Source of the DNA: CAMLIZ01 sp966212505 | Lineage (GTDB): Bacteria; Pseudomonadota; Gammaproteobacteria; Burkholderiales; Burkholderiaceae_C | DNA: 64,000 bases | Reading direction: 5' to 3' | Assembly: GCA_966212505.1 (NCBI GenBank) | Contig: CBIHRS010000026.1 | Location: 1-64,000 of the forward strand | In this document: one piece after another, positions 24,201-31,993 of the stretch | Position numbering within the stretch: the first letter of the stretch is position 1 | Layout: the number at the start of each line of letters is the position of its first letter | Made by a program: the position numbers and the translations under genes | The notes under the pieces: model-generated | Database searches by the model: none | What the model was told of the DNA's origin: nothing | Seen by the model: only the letters and a program-made list of their open reading frames with translations

Positions 24201-26879
24201 ATTCCCCGGCGCACCACCAACGAGCTCGGCGTGCAGACCGGCAAGATGGTCAACGACCAGCTCGCGTTCGAGAAGGCGGCCCAGGCCGCGCAGGTGCGCG
24301 GCGCCGACCCTGCCGCGATCGCGCAGGAGCACCTGCACGAGATGACCGACCGCGACAAGCCGGTGAACCAGCTGTTCGACAAGGAGCTGCACGACGCGCG
24401 GGCGCAGCGCCTGCTCAACCACTTCGAGAGCCGGCTGGCGGTGGCCTCGCATCCCGACCATGCGATGAGCCGCGCGGCGACGATGGGCGGCATCGTCCAC
24501 CCGAAGGATCTTTTGCAGAAGGAGCGGCTCGACTTCCGCAACATGAAGATCGGCCAGACCAAGAAGATCGATGCCGGCTGGCACGGCGGCGGCGACGGCG
24601 ACGGCGTGGGCAACAACATCCGCCTCGCCGATCGCCTCACGCAGGGCGTGCCGGGCGGCAGCAAGGCGCGCCAGATCCTGAACATCCCGTTCAACAAGAT
24701 CCCGAACCTGCAGTGGACGCCCTACATCGGGCGCACCAAGTCCGACAGCATCAGCGTCACGAAGACGGCCGACGGCGTGGAGATCAACCTCGGCAAGATG
24801 ACCGAGGACGAACTCAAGCTCGGCGGCTGGAAGAACATGTTCGGCGCGGGCCACTACTGGCGCAACCACAAGACCGACCCCAAGTCCGGCAAGGATTCGA
24901 TGTCGGCCCTGGGCCTGCTGTATGCGGGCTTCGAGATCCTGCCCAACGTGGCGAAGGTCAGCTACAACCGCAACGGCGAAGTCGTGTTCCATGTGAAGGA
25001 CGACGACTACGGCAGCGCCGAGCATGCCGCCGCGCAGGTGATGGCGCGCAAGACCACGCCCTACCACCTGCTCGACGCTGCTGCCGAGATGCACGAGCGG
25101 CAGAAGGGCACCGCCAACTACGAGGCCGGCCTCGACGCGCACGTGCTCGGCGCCGTGGTGGGCATCTTCACGCCGCTGGACAACCTGAACGAGCGCTTCA
25201 AGATGGTCGGCGCCGCGCTGTACCAGCTGTCGGCGAACGTCAAGGTGTCCAGCGCCTGGCAGCAGGACCAGACCAAGAGCGGCATCACCCAGAGCCGCAC
25301 CAACTGGCAGGCCGAGGCCAGCGCGAACCAGAAGTCGATCGTCGTCACCGAGGCGCAGGGCTCGCTGCAGGTGCCGGGCAAGTCGCCGATCAAGCCGCAC
25401 TCGCTGGTCGGCGACCTGTACGAGATGGAGCACAAGCTGCCGACCTACATCGACGTCAACGTCGACACCCGCTTTGGCCCGGTGAAGCTGGGGATGCGCC
25501 CCACCTACAAGACCAACAAGGCCGACGGCAAGCTCGTCGAGGCCAGCGGCACGCACACCTGCCAGCACGGCTTCGACGACAAGACCGCCGCGATGGTCGA
25601 GGGGATGCTCGCCGGCCTCCCGGATGACGCGCTGGGCAAGGCGCGCTGGATCGCCGAGCGCGCGAAGCAGGAGAACCTGCCGGTCAACTTGAGCTTCGAG
25701 CTGCAGCCCGCCGCGGTGGATCGGCTCAACGCGCACGGGTCGGGCGGCGACCCCGATGCCTATCGCGCCGGCATCGAGCAGGCCTTCCGCGCCGGAGAGA
25801 TCCAGCTCAAGAAGGTGTCGGTCTCCTCGGAGAACGGCTACAGCACCGGCGCCTTCGGCGGCCTGACGCTGGGCCGCTACCGCAGCGATGCCAACAACGT
25901 GCTGTCCGACCCCGACCACCTGTCGATGGAGATCAACCACCCGAAGACGCCGGGGGGGCAGGCCTCGATCAAGCTGCGCGGCGATTTCGGCACCGGTGGC
26001 GCGAAGGCGGCGATCCGCTCGCTCGACGGCATCATCGCGGCGGGCCTGAAGGACACCGTGTTCGGCGCGGGCGAGGGCAACCGGCACGTGATCTTCGCCG
26101 GCATGCAGAAGGGCCACACGAGTGCCGCCGAGGTGCAGGCCCACATGGACAAATGCCTGCGGCCGCTGTCGGAGGATGTGCGCGTCGAGCACTTCGCGCT
26201 CAACCACGGCATGCCGGTGTTCCGCACCCCCGATCCGCAACGCCCGGGGGCTTACCGCGAGGCGCAGATCCCGCCGATGCTGCTGCGCGAGATCGTGGCG
26301 CCGGCGCAGGCGAGCAACGCGGAGGGGCGGCCGCTCACCGCCAGCGAACGCGGCGAGCGTTCGCGCGCGCTGCTGTCGATGATCAGCGCCGGCGCGCATG
26401 GCGGCATCCAGGGCCGCACCGCGCTGCACGACCCGGCCTCGGGCCAGCGGCTCGACCCGGCCCGGGTCTTCGACCGGCTGGCGCTCGACGGGCTGCGGCG
26501 CAACGCCGGCGGCGTGCGGGTGAGCCCCCATGCGCCGCGGCTGGAGCTGAACCGGCCGCTGCACGTCAACGACCTGCTCGACCACCTGTCGGTCATGCCG
26601 GCCAGCATCGATCGCCTCGACCTCGCGCAGCAGCACGTGCTGGCGGCCTACTTCCCGGCCCCCACCGGCGGCTTCGACCGCGCGCAGCTGCAGCGCACGC
26701 TGCAGACCCCGGGCGCGGTCGAGAACTTCAAGCTCGCGGTCGACCAGGCGGTGGGCCGCGCGCAGCAGCCCGACGTGCAGCGGACCGATCCGGAGACGGT
26801 GGAAGCCAGCATCGCCGGCCCGTCGGTCACCGCCGGCCAGTCGGCGCCGCACAGCGTCACGATGCCGTCGGGCATGTAA
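21213..26879 (+). CDS. AvrE/DspE-like giant type III effector
   Basis: 1888 residues from the ATG at 21213 (MTSPRIPSGSS), preceded by GGGGAGA. Length, layout and a downstream CesT chaperone match the AvrE/DspA-E/PopS family (about 1750-1850). Residues 1-200 are Ser/Pro/Ala-rich and disordered. Residues 205-460 show propeller-like repeats (ALRDGRIWEWGNG, VTFGPDGQLYMLDQHGEAWH, HQWALGTSGQWKPH). One WxxxE-type motif (WPGRE) begins at residue 705. The region from about 1150 to 1650 is rich in alternating beta strands (KVSYNRNGEVVFHVKDDDYG, LSANVKVSSAWQQDQTKSG, GAFGGLTLGRYRSD). Published AvrE/DspE proteins act as beta-barrel solute channels in plant membranes; that function is inferred here, not seen. 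No signal peptide. Confidence 0.72.
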   Translation: MTSPRIPSGSSVRGPAASSSSSSPAQTRGAGSRRQAGSSVPLSSRAAASLRETVMGEAEPPHPGASLMGVVARAYPPPGSAENPHPAPETPSRWNAQMPAHGGEGQAPAARRGASARPALPTVAEHLPPGELSRAAARMPAAHTPATRPSASVTPMPTIAERPETRDRVRYAGPGLSAIPEESAADVRRANRGGRPPAPVPTHSTMEAMRGGGAREDVITLGGNEGFALRDGRIWEWGNGSTAMTMRHDLGAVESLQRGTNGHAYTLANNEIGSLTEPAGAANGFAKNINSVPGNKVDFAIAAGGSAVCLHDVPHPNSSRLDRRLSWAPKSDPAGTAPRTLALPAGSGKPASVTFGPDGQLYMLDQHGEAWHADPAEVHEHGAGRWRRMDVPPGTRFSKLTTEADRTVLAHDASGNANQSDSPLAHGEPRLQPDDPALHQWALGTSGQWKPHRPDQPNSLEASYGQFRDGPMRTSNTTLAMPWLPGAKHANKKGMSFFERKTAMFRSTDRMQVGDGPQRAPQGVLEAWNSFYRSHLGTQTMRGANNAAVREQLELGNAYLSRADAGFRAPPAGEGAADPHAALRQAVGSRIVGNAGTALDRIEKALGLMDDQGRAVDANTYAQNPHYKKFNAAPPEGGSMVQNVGSWLTGRRHSDLRTNDNVLFQLRQQADKLFAHSGDERAQALVARLDDLIDNKRLKFSANEWPGREDPAHAFVSIQLGKIAHDLGVGFEAVDQVNQRLASHEGAEARHQARTADVVAGYALDQARRLDNPKDMHGGAFNAQFNRYSSLQAYTDGMERSDIDKQMGKDVKALAALPVPDRAVTHLGDAHFDDLKAAYRDNSQACVERLERALGLEGAWQQQAAGDPAARRPDAAFNALKQPDHLVWSQSNVLYQLLDRRMAALHGSRAQPPGAHPPDQHDPEGGMPLTELAGSVPHPLEAGEAAAKDGEITARLRHLLERGVFLPAEPGASWHTGVGTHQDAKPRSWLEWAGSFIPRRTTNELGVQTGKMVNDQLAFEKAAQAAQVRGADPAAIAQEHLHEMTDRDKPVNQLFDKELHDARAQRLLNHFESRLAVASHPDHAMSRAATMGGIVHPKDLLQKERLDFRNMKIGQTKKIDAGWHGGGDGDGVGNNIRLADRLTQGVPGGSKARQILNIPFNKIPNLQWTPYIGRTKSDSISVTKTADGVEINLGKMTEDELKLGGWKNMFGAGHYWRNHKTDPKSGKDSMSALGLLYAGFEILPNVAKVSYNRNGEVVFHVKDDDYGSAEHAAAQVMARKTTPYHLLDAAAEMHERQKGTANYEAGLDAHVLGAVVGIFTPLDNLNERFKMVGAALYQLSANVKVSSAWQQDQTKSGITQSRTNWQAEASANQKSIVVTEAQGSLQVPGKSPIKPHSLVGDLYEMEHKLPTYIDVNVDTRFGPVKLGMRPTYKTNKADGKLVEASGTHTCQHGFDDKTAAMVEGMLAGLPDDALGKARWIAERAKQENLPVNLSFELQPAAVDRLNAHGSGGDPDAYRAGIEQAFRAGEIQLKKVSVSSENGYSTGAFGGLTLGRYRSDANNVLSDPDHLSMEINHPKTPGGQASIKLRGDFGTGGAKAAIRSLDGIIAAGLKDTVFGAGEGNRHVIFAGMQKGHTSAAEVQAHMDKCLRPLSEDVRVEHFALNHGMPVFRTPDPQRPGAYREAQIPPMLLREIVAPAQASNAEGRPLTASERGERSRALLSMISAGAHGGIQGRTALHDPASGQRLDPARVFDRLALDGLRRNAGGVRVSPHAPRLELNRPLHVNDLLDHLSVMPASIDRLDLAQQHVLAAYFPAPTGGFDRAQLQRTLQTPGAVENFKLAVDQAVGRAQQPDVQRTDPETVEASIAGPSVTAGQSAPHSVTMPSGM

Positions 26880-26895
26880 GAGAAGGGATCGAACG

Positions 26896-27675
26896 ATGAA
26901 CACCACAGTGAAGGGCCTGCCGGTGCCCGCGGCGCTCGTGCCCGGCGGCCTGAACCGGACGCAGACGGGCTCGCCGCAGGCCCGGCCTGCGGCGCCGCAG
27001 CGCTCGTTCACCGCGCCGGGCAATCTGCAGCCGATGCAGATGAACCGCGCGCCGGGCGCGATGTCGGCGCAGCCGCATCCCTCGCTGATGCCGCCGCGCG
27101 CCAACTCGCTGCCCCCGCGCAACACCCACCTCGATCCGGCCAGCCACAACCCGGCCTTCAACCCCTTCGCCGGCGCGCTGCTGCAGCAGCATCAGCCGCC
27201 GCGCAGGCCGGCGATGCCGATGCCGGCGAGCCACGGCTATCCGGGGGTGTCGTGGTCACCGATGCCGCAGGCGCCCTACAGCAGGCCCTACGCGATGCCG
27301 ATGCCGCAGCCCATGCCCTACCGGCAGCCGCCTGCGATGCAGGCCGCCAGCCCCTTTGGACAAGCCATGGGGCCGGGCCAGTTCGCCCAGGGCCACCGGC
27401 CGCTGTCGCAACCCGCGGCGCCCACCTTCGCTGCACCGCCGCGCCGGCACTCGGCCCCGGCCACCACACCGGCAGCCCGGCCGCAGGCGGAAGCCACGCA
27501 ACCGGCCTCCCCGCAGAAGGAGAAGTTCTCCTTCTCGAAGGCGATGTTCATGTCGGGCTACCTGAGCGACCGCTATGGCTGGGGCTCCAGCGGCAGCCGC
27601 GTCTCGGCGCGCATGAGCCGCTACAGCGAAAACCACTCCAGCGGTTCCAGCGCGGTGGAGCACCACAGCTTCTAG
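26896..27675 (+). CDS. proline/methionine-rich protein downstream of the AvrE-like gene
   Basis: 259 residues starting 16 bp after the AvrE-like stop and preceded by AGAAGGGA, so probably in the same transcript. Residues 1-205 are Pro/Ala/Gln/Met-rich with repeated PMP and QP(M/P)P motifs and no predicted fold. The last 55 residues (KFSFSKAMFMSGYLSDRYGWG, then Ser/Arg-rich) look more ordered. No signal peptide or membrane helix. A co-secreted effector or helper is inferred from context. I do not recognise the family. Confidence 0.55.
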   Translation: MNTTVKGLPVPAALVPGGLNRTQTGSPQARPAAPQRSFTAPGNLQPMQMNRAPGAMSAQPHPSLMPPRANSLPPRNTHLDPASHNPAFNPFAGALLQQHQPPRRPAMPMPASHGYPGVSWSPMPQAPYSRPYAMPMPQPMPYRQPPAMQAASPFGQAMGPGQFAQGHRPLSQPAAPTFAAPPRRHSAPATTPAARPQAEATQPASPQKEKFSFSKAMFMSGYLSDRYGWGSSGSRVSARMSRYSENHSSGSSAVEHHSF

Positions 27676-27682
27676 GGCTGGC

Positions 27683-27744
27683 TTCGGGCGCCGCGCCTGC
27701 CCTTCGCAGCGCGGCGCATGCCCCGGCGCCGCTGCAAGCAACAT
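27683..27744 (+). promoter_or_regulatory. PIP box and -10 dedicated to the chaperone gene
   Basis: TTCGG (27683) N15 TTCGC (27703), then CAACAT at 27739-27744, a full YANNRT match at a 31-bp gap. The chaperone starts at 27778, giving a leader of about 27 nt with AAGGAGA. Confidence 0.75.
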
Positions 27745-27777
27745 GGGCTGGCCTTCCACACAAGGAGACTTGGCACC

Positions 27778-28257
27778 ATGACCGCACCGACTGCACAGAG
27801 AAATACCGCGTCGACGCCGCTGCCCGCGGCGCTGTCGGCGATGCTTCGCGAAGCCGCAGCGATCCATCGCCTCGACGCCCAGGCTGCCGAGCAGGTGGCG
27901 CAGACCGGCGTGCTGGACCTGAACGGCACGCCCGTCGTGACGATGGCGATCGAGGCCGGCGGCAGCCGCGGCATCACCTACAACGATGTAGCGCTGGTCT
28001 GCCCGCTGGCCTACATCGAGGCGCCGACGGCAAGCCAGCTGGGCTTCCTGCTCGAGGCCAATTTCCCGATCATGACCACGCTGGGCTGCGCCTTCTCGCG
28101 CACCAAGGAAGGCGTGCTGCAGGCCGTGCATGCCACCCGCCTGGCCGACCTCGATGCGCGGCGTCTTGCCGAAACGCAGTGGTCGCTGCTCGCGGTGGTG
28201 ACCGCGATGCGCCAGCAGCTCGAAGAGCACACGAAAGCGGCACACCCGTCCGCCTGA
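27778..28257 (+). CDS. CesT/DspF-like chaperone for the AvrE-like effector
   Basis: 159 residues from the ATG at 27778 (MTAPTAQRN), preceded by AAGGAGA. Small, acidic, CesT-fold pattern: helix ALSAMLREAAAIH, strands VLDLNGTPVVTMAIE and DVALVCPLAYIE, then LGFLLEANFPIM and a C-terminal helix. In Erwinia and Pseudomonas the dspF/avrF chaperone gene lies directly downstream of dspE/avrE, as here. Unlike those operons, it also has its own PIP promoter. A strong terminator follows at 28281-28304. Confidence 0.8.
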   Translation: MTAPTAQRNTASTPLPAALSAMLREAAAIHRLDAQAAEQVAQTGVLDLNGTPVVTMAIEAGGSRGITYNDVALVCPLAYIEAPTASQLGFLLEANFPIMTTLGCAFSRTKEGVLQAVHATRLADLDARRLAETQWSLLAVVTAMRQQLEEHTKAAHPSA

Positions 28258-28280
28258 TCGAGGCACTGCACGAAAGAGGA

Positions 28281-28304
28281 AGGGCGGCCGGTGGCCGCCC
28301 TTTT
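28281..28304 (+). terminator. rho-independent terminator after the chaperone gene
   Basis: GGGCGGCC (28282-28289), a 3-nt loop, GGCCGCCC (28293-28300), then TTTT. It ends the rightward effector/chaperone transcript and faces the convergent translocon gene, which stops at 28324. Confidence 0.85.
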
Positions 28305-28323
28305 CGCATCGGCCGCCTGCGCG

Positions 28324-29760
28324 CTACTTGGTCACCGCGTCGCTGATCTTGCCGCCGGTGGGGTCGATGCTGTTGAGCAGCGACTTGCCCGGATCGAACT
28401 TCTCGCCGGTGATCGCGGAGTTGATGCCGTCGGTGGTGAGCTGGCCGGCCGCGCCGGCGGCGATGCCGGTCGGGTCCACCAAGCCCACGCCCGTTTCCAC
28501 CGCGGCACCCGCGACGCTCGAGCCCCACTGGGCGGCAGCCTTGCCGACGTCGCCGCCTTCCACGGCCGTGCCGGCGACGTTCATGCCGCCGCCCACCGTC
28601 TGGGCCGCGAGGTTGCCGAGGTGGGCGAATTCACCGAGCACCGGGATCTTGCCGAGGATCTTGTCGGCGAAGCCGGCTGCATCCTGGAGGCCGCCGCCCA
28701 CGTCCTTCAGGTAGCTGCCGAAGCCGTCCTTCAGGCCCTTGCCGAACTGGCCGAACGCATCGCCGAGGCTGCCGCCGGTGGCCAGCGTACTGACCGCATT
28801 GCCCGCCCCCGAAGCGCCGTTGCCCACCAGGTCGAGCGGGGCTGCCAGCAGCTTGCCGAGCACCGGCACATGGTCCTTCAGCCAGCTCGCGCCGTCCTTG
28901 ATCTTGTCGCCGACGAAGTGCACGAAGTGGCCGACCGCCTCGCCCGGGTGCTTGAGCGCCCACTCGGCCTCGTTCTGGTTGCTGCCGTCGGCATTGACGT
29001 GCGTGTCGTTGGTCGTCGGCAGGTTGTTCTTGTCCGGATTGGGCAGGAAGCCGTAGCCCTGCTCACCGAAGTCCTTGACCATGCCGGCCTCGGTGCCGTG
29101 GCGCGCATCGCCGTCCTTGGTGATGCCCTGGATGTCGCCGTCGCCGATGTTCTTGCGGTCGCCGCCGTTGGCCTGCTTGGTGTTGTCGATGTAGTTGAGC
29201 ACGTGCGCGACGCGGTAGGCCGCATCGGCGCGCTTCTGCGGATCGGGATCGTTCTCCCAGTCGCCGCATTGCTTCTTCAGGTTGGGGCGGTTGATGTCCT
29301 TCTGGTTGCCCAGGTTCTTCAGGACCGGGTTGTCGTTGACGATCTGCTCGGCCGTCCGGTTGTCGCCTGCAGGGCGCTTCTCGTCGGCAGACGGCTTGAC
29401 GCTGCAGTCCTTCTCGTTCTTGGCGAACTTCGATGGCGCGGCTGCGGGGTTGCCCTGCACGCCCTGGGTGCCTTGCGCACCCTGCTTGCCTGGTGCGCCC
29501 TGGGCACCGGGAGCACCCTGTGCCGGCGCGAAGGCCGGCGCGCCTTGCGCGAACGGCATGCCCTGCATCGGCATCATCGAAGCGGCCTGCTGCATTGCCG
29601 CCAGCTTGATCAGGCTCGCCGCGGTTTCCAGCAGGCCTGTCAGCACCTGCTGGATGGCCGCCTGTGCCTGCGGCGACAAGGGCTGCGGGCCACCGCCCGC
29701 CATCAATAGTGGACCAGGCCCCAACGGGGCCATCTGGCTCTGCGCGACGCACACGCTCAT
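28324..29760 (-). CDS. HrpF/NolX/PopF-like type III translocon protein
   Basis: 478 residues from the ATG at 29760, preceded by AGGAGA. Residues 1-60 are harpin-like (AIQQVLTGLLETAASLIKL, Met/Gln-rich), 65-110 are collagen-like Gly-Ala-Gln repeats (GAPGAQGAPGKQGAQGTQG). Residues 125-240 contain the pattern of HrpF/NolX proteins: a CGDWENDPD segment, AYRVAHVLNYIDN, ITKDGDARHGTEAG, then FGEQGYGFLP. The C-terminal half has hydrophobic Gly/Ala-rich stretches suited to membrane insertion. Known relatives form the translocation pore in the host plasma membrane. It is shorter than HrpF (about 800) and NolX (about 600). The promoter is a PIP-like box facing left. Confidence 0.78.
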   Translation of the reverse strand: MSVCVAQSQMAPLGPGPLLMAGGGPQPLSPQAQAAIQQVLTGLLETAASLIKLAAMQQAASMMPMQGMPFAQGAPAFAPAQGAPGAQGAPGKQGAQGTQGVQGNPAAAPSKFAKNEKDCSVKPSADEKRPAGDNRTAEQIVNDNPVLKNLGNQKDINRPNLKKQCGDWENDPDPQKRADAAYRVAHVLNYIDNTKQANGGDRKNIGDGDIQGITKDGDARHGTEAGMVKDFGEQGYGFLPNPDKNNLPTTNDTHVNADGSNQNEAEWALKHPGEAVGHFVHFVGDKIKDGASWLKDHVPVLGKLLAAPLDLVGNGASGAGNAVSTLATGGSLGDAFGQFGKGLKDGFGSYLKDVGGGLQDAAGFADKILGKIPVLGEFAHLGNLAAQTVGGGMNVAGTAVEGGDVGKAAAQWGSSVAGAAVETGVGLVDPTGIAAGAAGQLTTDGINSAITGEKFDPGKSLLNSIDPTGGKISDAVTK

Positions 29761-29802
29761 GCTGGGTTCTCCTATGAGGGCTGACCACGAAATGGTCGGC
29801 CG

Positions 29803-29863
29803 ACTCTGGCACCCACCGGCTCGCGCCACCGCAGCGATGCGAAGCAAACGCCGTGGAAGTGAA
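29803..29863 (-). promoter_or_regulatory. degenerate PIP box and -10 of the translocon gene
   Basis: Minus strand TTCAC (29863-29859), N15, TTCGC (29843-29839), then CAGAGT at 29808-29803 after 30 bp, a full YANNRT match. One mismatch in the first half-site. Confidence 0.6.
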
Positions 29864-29914
29864 GCGCGGCGCGCAATGCCGATAAGCCTGCGGGTTTGCG
29901 CGGATCTGCGGTGC

Positions 29915-29976
29915 TTCGCGCCGGTTGGCGATGCTTCGCGTGATGCCGCTTGACTGACATGCGCGCCGCATAACGT
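29915..29976 (+). promoter_or_regulatory. PIP box and -10 of the hrcC operon
   Basis: TTCGC (29915) N15 TTCGC (29935), then TAACGT at 29971-29976 after 31 bp; all positions fit. The first ORF starts at 30006. An identical -10 is used before hrcJ. Confidence 0.88.
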
Positions 29977-30005
29977 GGACCCATGCAAAGACACCGGAGC
30001 TTGTC

Positions 30006-30185
30006 ATGACGGTCCCCCCGATCGAAGCGGTCGGCGCGCTGCTCCCGCCCGTTCCCGCGGCCGAGGCGCTCGATGCCGCGGCGGCGAACCAGATGTTCGA
30101 GCAGCTGATGGCGCAGAGCGGCAACCAGATGGCCGGCATCGCCACGCAGACCTTCGAAGCGTTCAAGGAAGACGAGGAATCCTGA
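30006..30185 (+). CDS. 59-residue protein translationally coupled to hrcC
   Basis: A short frame from the ATG at 30006 to TGA at 30183-30185, directly behind a strong PIP promoter; the hrcC ATG overlaps its stop (TGATG). The sequence begins MTVPPIEAVG and ends in an amphipathic helix (NQMFEQLMAQSGNQMAGIA) with an acidic tail. It has no signal peptide. It may be a small secreted or regulatory Hrp protein; the family is not recognised. Confidence 0.68.
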   Translation: MTVPPIEAVGALLPPVPAAEALDAAAANQMFEQLMAQSGNQMAGIATQTFEAFKEDEES

Positions 30186-31957
30186 TGTCGCTGCCGTCGC
30201 GCCCGATCGCTGCCTTCATCACCGCGGTCATCGTCTTCCATGCGCTGAGCGACGGTGCGCTCGCGCAGCCCGGTGTGGCCCGCGGCGATGCCGCGCGGCG
30301 GCAGGAGCCGAAGGAGGGCGTGCGCTGGGCCACGCCGCGCTTCGTCTACAAGGCCGACGGCAAGCGGCTGTCGGAAGTGCTGATGGATTTCGCCGCGAGC
30401 CAGAACGTGGCCGCGGTGATCGCCGATGGCGTCGACGGCGTGGTGCAGGCCTCGTTCGACACCACGCCCAACGAGTTCCTGTCGGCGGTGTCCAAGGCCT
30501 ACGGGATCATCTGGTACTTCGACGGCGCGGCGATCTACTTCTATCCGTCGCGCTCGATCCAGAGCCGCATCTTCCGGCTCAAGGGCTACACCGGCGCGCA
30601 GGTCGAGAACCTGCTGCGCTCGCTGCAGCTGGTCGACCAGCGCTATCCGCTGCGCTACAACCGCGCCGAGAGCACGCTGCTGGTCTATGGCCCGCCACGC
30701 CATGTGGAGCTGGTGAGCGCGGCGGTGGAGTCGCTGGACGTGGGCGCCACCGAGAGCCATCGCGCGGTCACGCGTGTGTTCCCGCTGCGCTTTGCGTGGG
30801 CGGCCGACCGCAAGTTCGGCGACCGCTCGGTGCCCGGCGTGGCCACGCTGCTGCGCGGGCTCTACCGCGGCGAAGGTGCCGATGAGGAAGTGCCCGGCGC
30901 CTCCGGCGTGCGCGGCGCCACCAAGTCGGCCGCGGTGCTCAAGCGCATGTACGGCATGGAAGAGGCGACGCCGCGCATCCCCAAGCCGCAGACCTCGACC
31001 GCCGATCCGTCGGCCGTGCCCGAACGGGCGCTCACCGGCAACGGCCCGCGCGGCGTGCGCAGCCCGCTCGACGACGACCAGGACTCGCCGAGCTTCCAGG
31101 CCGACGAGGCTACCAACGCGGTGATCGTGCATGGCCGCAAGGACCGCATGGACGAATACGCCGACGTGATCCGCCGGCTCGACATCAAGCCCACGCTGGT
31201 GGAGCTGGAGGCGATGATCATCGACGTCAGCAACGACAGCGTCGACAGCCTGGGCATCGATTGGTCGGCCGCCGGCGGCAAGGGCAGCTTCTCGGTCACC
31301 ACGCCGGGCAGCACGCCGGTGCAGGGCAACCTCAACACGGCAACGCCCGGCGTGTTCACGATCAGCACGCTGTGGCAGAACGCCGGCCGCCAGCTGATGG
31401 CGCGCATCAACGCGCTGCAGGCCGACGGCAAGGCGCGCGTGGTGGCCAAGCCGCGCGTGCTCGGCGTGGCCAACCGGCCGGCGCTGATGGTCGAGAAGCG
31501 CATCGCCAACGTGCGCGTGGCGGGCAACCTCGACACCAGCCTCTACCAGGTGGAGGCCGGCACGCAGCTGCAGGTCACGCCGCAGGTCACGCAGTACGAG
31601 ACCGCCAACCGCATCAAGCTGTCGATCTACATCCTCGACGGCAAGTTCGAGAACCAGCAGGTCGACAACGTGCCGGTGATCAAGCGCACCGAGATCCAGA
31701 CCGAGGCCTACATGACCGAGGGCGAGAGCCTGCTGATCGGCGGCATCTCGGTGGAGACCGACACCTCGCAGAACAACGGCGTCCCCGGCATCTCGAAGCT
31801 GCCGGTCGTCGGCGGCCTGTTCCGCTGGAAGGAGGCCCGCACGGCCCGCAGCGAGCGGCTGTTCCTGATCACGCCCCGGCTGGTGCGCGAGCAACTGCCG
31901 GTGGCGCCCGTGGTGCCTGCGGCACCGGCTGCTTCGGCGGCCCTGCCGCAGGGTTGA
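30185..31957 (+). CDS. hrcC: HrcC/SctC outer-membrane secretin
   Basis: 590 residues with a signal peptide (IAAFITAVIVFHALSDGALA). N-terminal ring domains (about 45-330) are followed by the secretin domain (340-570) with ARINALQADGKARVVAKPRV, the VPGISKLPVVGGLFR signature and ERLFLITPRLVRE. It forms the outer-membrane ring of the T3SS. The Ala/Pro-rich C-terminal tail may bind a pilotin. Translation is coupled to the preceding 59-residue ORF. Confidence 0.97.
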   Translation: MSLPSRPIAAFITAVIVFHALSDGALAQPGVARGDAARRQEPKEGVRWATPRFVYKADGKRLSEVLMDFAASQNVAAVIADGVDGVVQASFDTTPNEFLSAVSKAYGIIWYFDGAAIYFYPSRSIQSRIFRLKGYTGAQVENLLRSLQLVDQRYPLRYNRAESTLLVYGPPRHVELVSAAVESLDVGATESHRAVTRVFPLRFAWAADRKFGDRSVPGVATLLRGLYRGEGADEEVPGASGVRGATKSAAVLKRMYGMEEATPRIPKPQTSTADPSAVPERALTGNGPRGVRSPLDDDQDSPSFQADEATNAVIVHGRKDRMDEYADVIRRLDIKPTLVELEAMIIDVSNDSVDSLGIDWSAAGGKGSFSVTTPGSTPVQGNLNTATPGVFTISTLWQNAGRQLMARINALQADGKARVVAKPRVLGVANRPALMVEKRIANVRVAGNLDTSLYQVEAGTQLQVTPQVTQYETANRIKLSIYILDGKFENQQVDNVPVIKRTEIQTEAYMTEGESLLIGGISVETDTSQNNGVPGISKLPVVGGLFRWKEARTARSERLFLITPRLVREQLPVAPVVPAAPAASAALPQG

Positions 31958-31993
31958 CGCACAAGCCATCGCCTACCGATCGATTCGCCCGCC

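Noticed and set aside
21240..27161. 1973-codon minus-strand frame opposite the AvrE-like gene
   Set aside because: Same shadow composition, no promoter or ribosome site. The plus-strand frame has a PIP box, ribosome site and chaperone neighbour.
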